A DNA stretch of 64,000 bases from Nocardia mexicana NBRC 108244 (GTDB taxonomy: Bacteria > Actinomycetota > Actinomycetes > Mycobacteriales > Mycobacteriaceae): assembly GCF_001613165.1 (NCBI RefSeq), contig NZ_BDBV01000018.1, positions 42,968 to 106,967 on the forward strand. The letters run 5' to 3'. Each line of letters begins with the position of its first letter. Within the stretch, counting starts at the first letter, position 1. The position numbers were made by a program, and so were the translations under genes. Under the pieces are notes generated by a model that was given only the letters and a program-made list of their open reading frames with translations, was not told where the DNA came from and searched no databases. Positions 1-7,788 of the stretch are shown one piece after another.

Positions 1-488
1 CTCGGATTCTTGCCGTCGACGAGCCCCCTCGACGAGTCCCAGATATCCTTGACCACAATTGCCTTTCCTGCAATCGCAGTCTTGATCCCGGGGATAGCAG
101 ACTCGATAGTGGCGAGGGCGGCCTTGGAGGTGGTCCGGTCCTCGTTCGCACGAGTTACGAGGTCTCGCATCATGTCCGTAGCAGCAGTCGCCGCAGCTCC
201 CTGCCAGATGGATGGAAGGGCTTGGACCTGGCCGTTCTGCACTTCCCATTCGGTGTCCGCCGTCGACAACGCGCGTTTGAGACCGTCCGCGACATTGCTC
301 AGCGCGGTGAGATCCATACCGCGCTGCATATCGTACTTGGCACACATATCGAGATAAGAGGGTCCAGTCGTTTTGACGGCATCCAAGCAGAGCTCGAGGT
401 ATCGATCGAAGTACTGAAGCCCAGGGGTGCCATGATCCAAGAGCGCCTTTACATCACCCGAGTTCGCGAGGTCATCGATTGGACTCAT
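1..488 (-). CDS. WXG-like type VII (ESX) secretion substrate, N-terminal part; runs off the left edge
   Basis: Reading the minus strand from the ATG at 488 gives at least 162 residues with no stop before the window edge. It starts MSPIDDLANSGDVKALLDHG, is helical and hydrophilic, and carries a W-x-G turn (PSIWQGAAATAA) near residue 95, as in the helical hairpin of WXG100/PPE-like ESX substrates. No signal peptide is seen. It follows the EspC-like gene by 48 bp, the usual order for an ESX chaperone-like partner and a larger effector. The C-terminus lies outside the window, so any toxin domain cannot be judged. The family is an inference from the fold-level pattern and context. Confidence 0.65.
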   Translation of the reverse strand, partial: MSPIDDLANSGDVKALLDHGTPGLQYFDRYLELCLDAVKTTGPSYLDMCAKYDMQRGMDLTALSNVADGLKRALSTADTEWEVQNGQVQALPSIWQGAAATAATDMMRDLVTRANEDRTTSKAALATIESAIPGIKTAIAGKAIVVKDIWDSSRGLVDGKNP

Positions 489-536
489 GAAAGGCTATTC
501 CTGTCGACTGCTTCGAATTTCCTGATCCACGACTAT

Positions 537-872
537 TTATTTCGCAGAGCCCGTACTCGCCACCTTTTGAGCGCTCGCGGCGTCGGTCGTGCCTATAATA
601 ACGACACTCTGCCCCATTGCGTCGGCAAGAGCATTGGAAGCGTCTTGCCATTGTAGTAGCCAGGATTCGATCCGTACCAGACCCTCGTTGATCTTCTTAC
701 CGTGATTGCCGTACTGCATTCCCGCTTGAGCAGCGCCGAAGGTATGAGCTTGAATCCCTTTGGCCTGATTTCCTATCGAGCCAGCAGACTGCTTCAGCTT
801 TCCGGCCAGGGCCGACAGTGCCCCGGAATCCACAACAACGCTGCCCGATGCTTGCCGTGCCGACTCCGTCAC
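537..872 (-). CDS. EspC-like small ESX secretion-associated protein (PF10824-type)
   Basis: A 111-aa protein from a GTG start at 872, preceded by a strong GAGGAGGGG ribosome binding site. The pattern fits the EspC/DUF2580 family: a short N-terminal beta stretch (GSVVVDSGAL), two amphipathic helices separated by a glycine turn (AAQAGMQYGN), and a Trp near residue 72 and another near 75 in the second helix. Members are small proteins co-secreted with, or pairing with, larger WXG-like partners through type VII systems. The gene directly downstream encodes such a partner. No ESX core gene (eccC, mycP) lies in the window, so secretion would rely on a system encoded elsewhere. Confidence 0.7.
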   Translation of the reverse strand: MTESARQASGSVVVDSGALSALAGKLKQSAGSIGNQAKGIQAHTFGAAQAGMQYGNHGKKINEGLVRIESWLLQWQDASNALADAMGQSVVIIGTTDAASAQKVASTGSAK

Positions 873-1078
873 GATCCCCTCCTCGTCTGCGCCTGGTCGC
901 CCGGCCCGACCGAACTCCGTCCCGCCATACTCCCTTGGACGCGCCGGAACTGGCTCGGGTTCCCCGATCGGGCGAAAACCTTGTACCGGGAAACTACTCG
1001 GTACGCGCAGAGGACGGCAACCGAACGCCGCGGCGTGGCTACGACAGCGGCGACGACCGCACTAGGACCGCCCTCCCC

Positions 1079-1387
1079 TTACTTCCCCAGTTCCCCCTGG
1101 TCCGTCCGGACCCACTCGCTTGTCCCGTCGGGATGCTGGTGGAACTCCCAGGCCGAGTATTCGCCGTCCTTGTCGAGGATGGTGACGTGGTCGGCGGTGC
1201 CGTCGTGGTCCATGTCGGTCCACAGGTCGGTGCCGCCGGGGCCCGCTACCGATTCGGTGTCGGGGATGCCGTCGGCGTCGATGTCCTGGGTGGGGTGGTG
1301 GAGTTCGACGGCGCCGAGGCCGCCTAGGTCGGAGTGCGCATCGACGTCCGGCAGGTTCAGACCCGGCAGATCGTCCGATGTCATCAT
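1079..1387 (-). CDS. Small acidic protein with Asp-rich turns, function unknown
   Basis: A 102-aa protein. The ATG at 1387 follows GAGGAGACGCAC, a good ribosome binding site; the longer reading frame to 1435 lacks one. Two Asp-rich loops, DIDADGIPD and DMDHDGTAD, resemble calcium-binding DxDxDG turns, each followed by a hydrophobic strand. The C-terminus is Trp/His rich (YSAWEFHQHPDG, SEWVRTDQG). There is no signal peptide or membrane segment. I recall similar short proteins in Nocardia and relatives (possibly the DUF6802 group) but cannot assign a function. It is monocistronic on the minus strand, with about 205 bp before the EspC-like gene. Confidence 0.6.
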   Translation of the reverse strand: MMTSDDLPGLNLPDVDAHSDLGGLGAVELHHPTQDIDADGIPDTESVAGPGGTDLWTDMDHDGTADHVTILDKDGEYSAWEFHQHPDGTSEWVRTDQGELGK

Positions 1388-1568
1388 GTGCGTCTCCTCG
1401 AGGGACGTGCGGCGAATGTCGCTCCATCCTGACATCCGCCGGGCCCCTCGCGCACCCTCCTGTGGACAACCGCGGAGACGCGAACCGAATCCTCGCCGTT
1501 GCCTGTGGATAACTACGCGCCGACCCCGGTCGGCGCGATTCCACGGCCGAGGCGGGAGGAGTGCTGCC

Positions 1569-1760
1569 TCAGCGCTTCGGGATGACCAACCACAGGATCA
1601 GGTAAAGGATGAACTGCGGCCCGGGGAGCAGGCACGACAGCACGAACAGCAGGCGCACGACGGTGGCGTTCCAGCCGAAGTATTCGGCGATACCGCCGCA
1701 GACGCCGGCGATCCACTTGTTGTTGCGTGAGCGGGTGAAGCGGCGGGCGGGGGCGGTCAT
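1569..1760 (-). CDS. PspC-domain membrane protein
   Basis: A 63-aa protein. The ATG at 1760 follows GAGAAGGAGAACACC. It has the compact PspC domain: a basic N-terminus, then WIAGVCGGIAEYFGWN with the conserved G-V-C-G-G-I-A motif, then a hydrophobic segment (VRLLFVLSCLLPGPQFILYL) ending IPKR. Stand-alone PspC proteins sit in the cytoplasmic membrane and are linked to envelope stress. The gene is divergent from the ABC-F gene that starts at 1903, so the two share a roughly 140-bp promoter region. Confidence 0.85.
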   Translation of the reverse strand: MTAPARRFTRSRNNKWIAGVCGGIAEYFGWNATVVRLLFVLSCLLPGPQFILYLILWLVIPKR

Positions 1761-1902
1761 GGTGTTCTCCTTCTCTCGTTCGCTACGCCTCCACTCTGCG
1801 CCGCCCCCGGGCGTCGCGGCATCGGGCTGGGGACCGATCGGCACCCTGATTTCTCCGGGGCCGGACTCAGGGTCGGACCCGGAGCACGGCAGACTTGGTG
1901 CG

Positions 1903-3564
1903 ATGAGCGCCACCCTGCACGCCCGCGGCCTCTCCGCCGGGCACGGCGAGCGCACGCTGTTCACCGACCTCGACCTGGTCCTCGCCCCCGGCGACGTGAT
2001 CGGTCTCGTGGGCGTGAACGGCGCGGGCAAGTCGACGCTGCTGCGGATGCTGGCCGATCGCCGCGCACCGACCGGAGAGATCACGTTCAGCCCGCCCGAT
2101 GCGACCGTCGGATACCTCGCGCAGGAGCCCGAGCGAATTCCCGACGAGACCGTGCTGCAGTTCCTGGCTCGGCGCACGGGAGTGGCCGCGGCGCAGGCGA
2201 TCATGGATTCCGCCGCGGAACGCCTCGCGGAATCCGTTGGGGCCACCGACGATTACACTCCTGCCCTGGAGCGCTGGCTGGCACTCGGTGGCGCGGACCT
2301 GGATTCGCGGGCCGCCGAGGTGGCGGCAGACCTGGACCTGCTCGACGGCCTCCCGATGGGCCTGGAGACCCCGATGACGGCCCTGTCGGGCGGGCAGGCC
2401 GCCCGGGCGGGGCTGGCGTCGGTGCTGTTGTCGCGCTTCGACATTCTGCTGCTGGACGAGCCCACCAACGACCTGGACCTGGACGGCCTGGCGCGGCTGG
2501 AGCGGTTCGTCACCGGGGTCCGGGTGCCGCTGATGGTGATCAGCCACGACCGGGAGTTCCTGGCGCGCACCGTGAATCGGATCGTCGAACTGGATCTGGC
2601 GCAGCAGCAGGTAGGCGTCTACGACGGCGGCTACGAGGCATTCCTCACCGAACGCGAGACGGCCCGCCGTCATGCCCGGGAGGCCTACGACGAATACGCC
2701 GACGCCAAGTCCGCCCTGGAGGCCCGCGCACTCACGCAGCGCAATTGGATGGAGCACGGCGTGCGCACCGCCCGCCGGCAGGCGCGTGATCCGCGAAAGC
2801 TGGACTCGGACAAGATCGGACGCAAGATGCGCGTCGAATCCACCGAGAAACAGGCGTCGAAGATCCGCCAGACGCAGCGCCGCATCGAACGTCTCGACGC
2901 GGTGGAGGAGCCGCGCAAGGAGTGGGAGCTGCGGATGTCTATCGCCGCGGCGCCGCGCAGCGGATCGGTGGTCGCCACCGTGTCCGACGCCACCGTCACC
3001 CGGGGCGAGTTCACATTGGGACCGGTGACGGCACAGGTGGATTGGGGCGATCGTATCGTTCTGACCGGCGCCAACGGCTCCGGCAAATCGACGCTGCTGG
3101 CGCTGCTGCTGGGAAAGATGCAGCCCGACAGCGGATCTGCCTCGCTGGGCTCCGGCGTGGCCATCGGCGAGGTGGATCAGGCACGCGGGCTGTTCCGCGG
3201 AAATGCCACGCTCGCCGATACTTTCAGCGCCGAGGTGCCCGACTGGAACCAGGCCGATATGCGCACGTTGCTGGCCAAGTTCGGCCTGCGCGGCCCACAT
3301 GTGTTGCGCGCCAACGACACCCTGTCCCCCGGTGAGCGCACCCGCGCCGCGCTCGCGCTGCTGCAGGCGCGCGGGGTGAACCTGCTCGTCCTCGACGAAC
3401 CCACCAACCACCTCGACCTGCCCGCCATCGAGCAGCTCGAGCAGGCCGTCGAATCCTTCGCGGGCACACTGCTGCTGGTCACCCACGACCGCCGCATGCT
3501 CGAGAGTGTCCGCGCGACCAGGCGCTGGCAGATGGACTCCGGCATCCTCACAGAGGATCGCTGA
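1903..3564 (+). CDS. ABC-F family ATPase
   Basis: A 553-aa protein with two ABC ATPase domains and no membrane segments, the layout of soluble ABC-F translation factors. Domain 1 has Walker A GVNGAGKS, signature LSGGQAARA and Walker B LLLDEPTNDLDL. Domain 2 has GANGSGKS, LSPGERTRA and LLVLDEPTNHLDL. Between them is a long charged linker (about residues 240-350) rich in Arg/Ala. ABC-F proteins bind the ribosomal E site; some protect against ribosome-targeting antibiotics. The sequence does not tell whether this one is a resistance or a housekeeping type. ATG 1903 gives the normal N-terminus; the frame is open further upstream but without a ribosome binding site. Confidence 0.92.
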   Translation: MSATLHARGLSAGHGERTLFTDLDLVLAPGDVIGLVGVNGAGKSTLLRMLADRRAPTGEITFSPPDATVGYLAQEPERIPDETVLQFLARRTGVAAAQAIMDSAAERLAESVGATDDYTPALERWLALGGADLDSRAAEVAADLDLLDGLPMGLETPMTALSGGQAARAGLASVLLSRFDILLLDEPTNDLDLDGLARLERFVTGVRVPLMVISHDREFLARTVNRIVELDLAQQQVGVYDGGYEAFLTERETARRHAREAYDEYADAKSALEARALTQRNWMEHGVRTARRQARDPRKLDSDKIGRKMRVESTEKQASKIRQTQRRIERLDAVEEPRKEWELRMSIAAAPRSGSVVATVSDATVTRGEFTLGPVTAQVDWGDRIVLTGANGSGKSTLLALLLGKMQPDSGSASLGSGVAIGEVDQARGLFRGNATLADTFSAEVPDWNQADMRTLLAKFGLRGPHVLRANDTLSPGERTRAALALLQARGVNLLVLDEPTNHLDLPAIEQLEQAVESFAGTLLLVTHDRRMLESVRATRRWQMDSGILTEDR

Positions 3565-3723
3565 GCGAGGCGGGCCATCGTCGTGAACGGCGGCGGCCGA
3601 TGCGCGACGCCGATCCGACCGCGGCCCGGTCGACGAGCCCGGCCACCTCGCCGCCTGTCGTTGGTGCAACCATGCGTCACATAGAGTGACTCGCAGCGAG
3701 CGGTGGCGGACGAGAGGATCGCG

Positions 3724-4158
3724 ATGGAACAGCTGGAACTGGGCATCGACACCCGGATCACACTGCTGATCACCGGCCTGCTGTTCCTCTGGGCGTTGCT
3801 GCTGGGCGCCTGGAAGTACCACGGGATCCGCACCTCGGAGGAGGGCGCGGCGCACGTGTACGTCGATATCGCCCACCGGTCCGCGCTGATGTACAGCTTC
3901 GCCGGTGTCCTGCTGGCGGTGTTCGTGGCGCTCAGCGATTGGCCGTCCGCCGTGAATCTAGTTGCGGCACTGGTGGTTCTGGGTTTCTTCGCCGGAGCGA
4001 TCGCCACCTACTGCTGGCACGGCTGGCGGCGTGACACCACCAATCAGTTCCGCGGCGAACTCGACTCACCGGTCCGGCTGGCGATGTACGCGCTCATCGC
4101 CGGAGAGTTCGGCGGTTTCCTTGTTCCCTTCACCGGTTTCGTACACGCTCAGTTCTGA
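3724..4158 (+). CDS. Four-helix integral membrane protein, function unknown
   Basis: A 144-aa protein. ATG 3724 follows GAGAGGATCGCG; a GTG at 3703 in the same frame is less likely. Four hydrophobic segments are visible: ITLLITGLLFLWALLLGAW, SALMYSFAGVLLAVFVAL, AVNLVAALVVLGFFAGAI and MYALIAGEFGGFLVPFTGF. A short charged loop (RRDTTNQFRGELDSP) precedes the last helix. The family is not recognised with confidence. The last 93 bp overlap the antisense methyltransferase frame; that overlap is discussed under the methyltransferase and in the findings. Confidence 0.75.
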   Translation: MEQLELGIDTRITLLITGLLFLWALLLGAWKYHGIRTSEEGAAHVYVDIAHRSALMYSFAGVLLAVFVALSDWPSAVNLVAALVVLGFFAGAIATYCWHGWRRDTTNQFRGELDSPVRLAMYALIAGEFGGFLVPFTGFVHAQF

Positions 4159-4794
4159 CGGCCCGTCCATCGGCTTGTGCCACACCAGGAAATACCGCCA
4201 GTAGACCAGCCGCCGCACCTGCGCCCCGGGCAGCAGCGCCGCGGCCGCATCCCGGGCCTCGCGGGTGGTCAGCGGCGGATCCAGCACCATCGGCATCGCC
4301 GGGTCGTCACCGGCGGCGAACCAGCTACCCCGACCCAGCGTGCGCAGCACGAAGAACAGGCCCGCGAGGATCCGCTGGCCGAGCATGGCCACCAGCTCGA
4401 AGGGCCACTCGCGCAGATCCTTCCGAGGCAGCACGACCGCCGCCAAGACCCCGCCGGGCCGCAGCGCGCGAGCCAGGGTGGGCAGGGTTTCCTCCAGCGG
4501 GACGTGGTGCAGCGCGGTGACCGAGACGATCGCGTCGTATCCGTCGTCCGGCAACTCCCAGTCCCGCACGTCGCCGAGGATGCAGCTGACATTTCCGGGA
4601 ACCGAGCGCAGCGCCCCGTCGATCATGTCCGGCGATCGATCGATCGCATCCACGTGCTCGGCATGCCGGGCCAGTTCCGCGGCGAACGCCCCGGAGCCGC
4701 AGCCGACGTCGAGCACCCGTCGGCAATGCTCCGGCAGCTGACGCAGGAGCAGCCGGTGATAGAACTCGTTATGACTCCAGGCGAACGCGCTCAT
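4066..4794 (-). CDS. Class I SAM-dependent methyltransferase
   Basis: A 242-aa protein with the Rossmann methyltransferase signature. Motif I is VLDVGCGSGAFAAEL, followed by the acidic end of strand 2 (VDAIDRSPDM), motif II/III (GDVRDWELPDDGYDAIVS), the ALHHV post-motif and a LRPGGVLAAVV motif. The ATG at 4794 overlaps the TGA of a vestigial VOC reading frame; a GTG at 4803 is an alternative start. Homologues usually end near the VWHKP stretch. Here about 30 further charged residues (from MDGPSELSVYE) are read antisense to the convergent membrane protein gene, suggesting loss of the ancestral stop. The substrate is unknown. Confidence 0.85.
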   Translation of the reverse strand: MSAFAWSHNEFYHRLLLRQLPEHCRRVLDVGCGSGAFAAELARHAEHVDAIDRSPDMIDGALRSVPGNVSCILGDVRDWELPDDGYDAIVSVTALHHVPLEETLPTLARALRPGGVLAAVVLPRKDLREWPFELVAMLGQRILAGLFFVLRTLGRGSWFAAGDDPAMPMVLDPPLTTREARDAAAALLPGAQVRRLVYWRYFLVWHKPMDGPSELSVYETGEGNKETAELSGDERVHRQPDR

Positions 4795-4901
4795 CGGCGA
4801 CACCCGAAGATCGCGGCCGTACCCATGTCGAACGCCTGCTCGAAGAAGTCACCTGTGTTCGCCGCATCGGAGGGGAACTCCACGAAGTCGATCTCGTACA
4901 T
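4791..4901 (-). pseudogene. Vestigial glyoxalase/VOC N-terminus upstream of the methyltransferase
   Basis: A 36-codon frame starting at ATG 4901 (MYEIDFVEFPSD) and ending in a TGA that overlaps the methyltransferase ATG at 4794. The residues IDFVEFPSDAANTGDFFEQAF match the opening strand and helix of VOC (glyoxalase/bleomycin-resistance) proteins, after which the rest of the roughly 120-residue domain is missing. This reads as a gene truncated by deletion, now possibly translated as a short leader coupled to the methyltransferase. The call rests on pattern recognition of the VOC start motif. Confidence 0.5.
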
Positions 4902-4928
4902 CGGCGCCCACACTACCGCCGGCTCGGC

Positions 4929-5897
4929 TCATCCCCCGTGGATAGCCGTGATCAAGGTGCGGTTGGAAATGGTGCGGGTGGTGACGATCTGGGTGAACGA
5001 CTTCGGAGGCTCGTCGGGCAGCTGCTGGGTCAGCTTGACCTCCCACTGCCCCTCCCCGCCCGAACGGGTGATGTGCACGCAGTAGCGCGTGCCGACCGGC
5101 ACCTGGTTGATGCCGCGCTGAATCTGTTCCGCCGCCGGAACATCGGCGGTGTCGGCGACCACGGCACGGGCCGCGAACCCGGAGCGCTGCACGTAATAGG
5201 CGCGCTCGAAGGCCAGGATGGCGTCGGGGCCGTTGCCGGTACCGCCGGGATCGGTGCCCGAGATGATATCGGCGGTGCGGCGCTGCTCGCACCCGTCGGT
5301 CGCGAAGGTCGCCGGCTGGGTGGTGCTCGCCGGCGGCGCGGTGGTGCGGGCCGGAACCCCTTGCACCGGTGTCGGTTTCGCGGTGGCGGCCGGAGTGCGG
5401 TCGCGCGTGGTGTGGATGACGGTCAGCACGATCGAGACGATCACGACACCCAGGCCGAGCATGATCAGCACCGCGACCAGCTTGTCGGCGCGGCGGTTGT
5501 CCGGCCGACGCCGCCGCGGATGCCGCAGCCGCATACCGGGATTGCCGCCCGACCGGTCGATCAATTCCGGAATCAGGCCGGACTTGTCTCGCTCGGCGGT
5601 ATCGCCCTCGTCGATGCCCGGCCCGATCCGGTCCGGTGGGATCGGCTCGGCGGCCGGTTCCCGTTGCGGCGCAACGGTCGGATCCAGCCACTGCTCCCAA
5701 TCACCCGATTGGTAGGACGGCCCGTCCGGCGGCGGTAGGGCATCGACATCGATCTCGGGCGGGCGTCGGCGCCGGGCACCGCGGCGACCCGGACGCCGCC
5801 GCTTCTGTTTGCGCGCCGGCATGCGCACCATCGGCAGGCCCAGGTCGAACGGATTGCCCTGATCCCGGTTCGGATCCCCCGAATCAGATCGTGTCAT
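4929..5897 (-). CDS. Single-pass membrane-anchored protein with extracellular domain, ESX-cassette member
   Basis: A 322-aa protein. The N-terminal ~135 residues are very basic and proline-rich ([20 protein letters not shown]). One transmembrane helix follows (LVAVLIMLGLGVVIVSIVLTV, about residues 139-160), then a Thr/Pro/Ala linker and a globular C-terminal domain of about 120 residues with two cysteines (TDGCEQRR, TRYCVHI) that could form a disulfide outside the cell. The start at 5897 overlaps the preceding gene by 14 bp, so the two are translationally linked. I have seen this type of C-terminal domain in Nocardia ESX-adjacent proteins but cannot name a function. Confidence 0.7.
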   Translation of the reverse strand: MTRSDSGDPNRDQGNPFDLGLPMVRMPARKQKRRRPGRRGARRRRPPEIDVDALPPPDGPSYQSGDWEQWLDPTVAPQREPAAEPIPPDRIGPGIDEGDTAERDKSGLIPELIDRSGGNPGMRLRHPRRRRPDNRRADKLVAVLIMLGLGVVIVSIVLTVIHTTRDRTPAATAKPTPVQGVPARTTAPPASTTQPATFATDGCEQRRTADIISGTDPGGTGNGPDAILAFERAYYVQRSGFAARAVVADTADVPAAEQIQRGINQVPVGTRYCVHITRSGGEGQWEVKLTQQLPDEPPKSFTQIVTTRTISNRTLITAIHGG

Positions 5898-7200
5898 CGC
5901 CGAAATCGCCGATGACGGCCGCCGGGACCGTCTCCTCGACGCGGGCCGGCACCGTCACACCCAGCTGGCCCTCGCCCCGCGGCTTGTGCTCCTGATCGTT
6001 CGACGGCGGCGGTGGCATGGCCAGGCCACCGGCCGTACCGGGCGGAACATGGTCGGGCGCCGCGGGTTTCGGTGCGGGCGCGGGGTCGGCCGGGGCCGGG
6101 GTGTCCGGCAGGATGGAGGACGGGGGCGGTGCGGCGGGGGCCGGTTTGGCATCCGCCTTCTCCGCCCCGCCGGGCGCGCCCGGTGCATTCGCCGCGGGGG
6201 GAATGACGACCCCCGGCGCGGTACCCGACGGTGTCGACTGCCCGGTCTGCCCGGTGCCGCCGAAGTCGAACAGCTTGTTCGACCCGCTGCCGCCGCTCGA
6301 GGTGCCGTCACTCGCGCCGGGATTGATCGCCTCGGTGATCGCCTTGTCGGCCGAGGCCGCCACCGTATCGATGGTGTGCGTGCCGACCTCGGCGATCTTG
6401 TCGATCAGGTGCGTTCCGATATCGACACCCGCGGTAATCGCCGTGGTGCCGACCTCCACACCCGCGGAGATGAGCTGCTGCTGCAACTGCATCTGGGCGA
6501 CCAGCGCCGGATCCATCGGCTGCCCCGGTACCTGACCGGGCACCGTCGGGGCCTGCCCCGGCGCCGTCGACCAGGACTGGCCCTGCGTTCCGCCCCAGCC
6601 CTGATTGACCCCGGACGGCGTGGTGACGGTGAGCGGCTCCATCCGGTCCAGCCGCCGGGTGTGGTCGTCCATTTCGCCCCGCGCGGTATTGACCGTGCCG
6701 AGCGCATCTCGCAGCGCCCGGCTGGCTCGCGCGATCACCGCGTCGGTATCCGGCGACGAGGAGGCGTTGTCCAGGATGATCCGCGCATCGCGGCGGAAAT
6801 CCTCGATGATCTTGTCTACCTTGGTGGCCGCGCGCGAGCTGGTGGACTGCGCGTCGGCCAGCACCGACAGATAGGCCGGGCCGCGGTCGGAGATGTCACC
6901 GATCTCGGTCTGCGTGGTGCGCAGCGAGGGAACGGCGGCATCGGAACCCTTGCCCGTCCAGGTGGATTCGATGGCGTGCAGGCCGTCGCGGTGGGGGGCC
7001 TCGGTTTCCGCGGCGCGGGCGGACGCCGACGACAGGGCGGCGGAAATCGCCTCGTCGGGGATGCCGACGCCGGTGCCGAGCGACGCACGCAACGCCAGCA
7101 GGGGCTCCACCAGCCGCGCCACGATCGGCGGATCACCCGTGGGATCGGACGCCGCGGCCGGGGTGGTCGGCTCGGACGGCCGATTCTTCAGGCGCCTCAT
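5884..7200 (-). CDS. WXG-like coiled ESX substrate with Pro/Ala-rich tail
   Basis: A 438-aa protein. Residues ~20-190 are helical with a W-x-G turn (IESTWTGKGSDAA, near residue 80), typical of WXG/PPE-like ESX substrates. A middle stretch around residues 235-300 is Ile/Thr/Gly rich with repeated (I/V)GT-containing helices (VEVGTTAITAGVDIGTHLID). The last ~130 residues are disordered, rich in Pro, Ala and Gly. No signal peptide is present. It overlaps the EspC-like gene by ATGA (7197-7200) and the membrane protein by 14 bp, so the three genes form one tightly coupled operon. Confidence 0.7.
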   Translation of the reverse strand: MRRLKNRPSEPTTPAAASDPTGDPPIVARLVEPLLALRASLGTGVGIPDEAISAALSSASARAAETEAPHRDGLHAIESTWTGKGSDAAVPSLRTTQTEIGDISDRGPAYLSVLADAQSTSSRAATKVDKIIEDFRRDARIILDNASSSPDTDAVIARASRALRDALGTVNTARGEMDDHTRRLDRMEPLTVTTPSGVNQGWGGTQGQSWSTAPGQAPTVPGQVPGQPMDPALVAQMQLQQQLISAGVEVGTTAITAGVDIGTHLIDKIAEVGTHTIDTVAASADKAITEAINPGASDGTSSGGSGSNKLFDFGGTGQTGQSTPSGTAPGVVIPPAANAPGAPGGAEKADAKPAPAAPPPSSILPDTPAPADPAPAPKPAAPDHVPPGTAGGLAMPPPPSNDQEHKPRGEGQLGVTVPARVEETVPAAVIGDFGDDTI

Positions 7201-7520
7201 GGTAGGGACTCCCCTGCCTGCTTCATGGCGGCGGCCGCATCGGTCTCGTTGCTCGCCACCGAGGCGTCGAATCCGCGCAGCACCTGCCCGTAGGCCGAGA
7301 CCAGTTGGCCCGCCGTGGACAGCGCCTGTGCGTGTTCGGTCACCGCCGCGGTGAACCGCGCCGCGAAATCAGCACCGAGCAAGCCCAGATCGGCCGCCAG
7401 CCGCTCCGGGTCGACCGCACCTTCAGCAACAGTTGCCGCCGAGGCCAGCTGTTGCGAGACAGTATCCGCGATGGTGGTGTAGGCGGCCATTGCCGCCGGA
7501 TCGAGCTTCAGCGTGTTCAC
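7197..7520 (-). CDS. EspC-like small ESX secretion-associated protein
   Basis: A 107-aa protein from GTG 7520, preceded by GAGGGGGAACA. The pattern is that of EspC/DUF2580 proteins: a short N-terminal strand (TLKLDPAAMAAY), a long Ala-rich helix, a glycine turn (DLGLLGADFAARF) and a second helix ending in a flexible tail. It is the first gene of a three-gene operon with the WXG-like and membrane-anchored proteins. About 268 bp of non-coding sequence separate it from glmM (7521-7788) and should hold the operon promoter; no clear box was identified there. Confidence 0.7.
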   Translation of the reverse strand: MNTLKLDPAAMAAYTTIADTVSQQLASAATVAEGAVDPERLAADLGLLGADFAARFTAAVTEHAQALSTAGQLVSAYGQVLRGFDASVASNETDAAAAMKQAGESLP

Positions 7521-7788
7521 TGTTCCCCCTCACGGAAACCCAAGCCTTCGCTGTCGCATCATGATTCGGGTCCACCATACGTCGTGGTCCCGAACCTTGC
7601 GTCCCGATCCCACGGATGGTCACCGGACGTCCAGTCGAGACTAGCGCTTCTTACCAGCTCATGCATTGTTTCGAGCCGCCGCTCGTGGGAACGGGTCCGA
7701 CCGGGGTTCACAACGACCTTGGTACGCGCGTACCGCACGGGTGGCGGCATTCGACGCCGATCTCGCGCAACGCCGTTCGATACCGGGC

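Noticed and set aside
1867..3876. Long minus-strand ORF opposite the ABC-F gene
   Set aside because: It is antisense to a complete, motif-bearing ABC-F gene; its product is Arg/Gln/His-rich low complexity, typical of shadow frames in high-GC DNA.
5986..7293. 435-codon plus-strand ORF opposite the WXG-like substrate gene
   Set aside because: The product is Arg/Gly-rich and domain-free; the minus strand has overlapping, coupled genes with ribosome binding sites.
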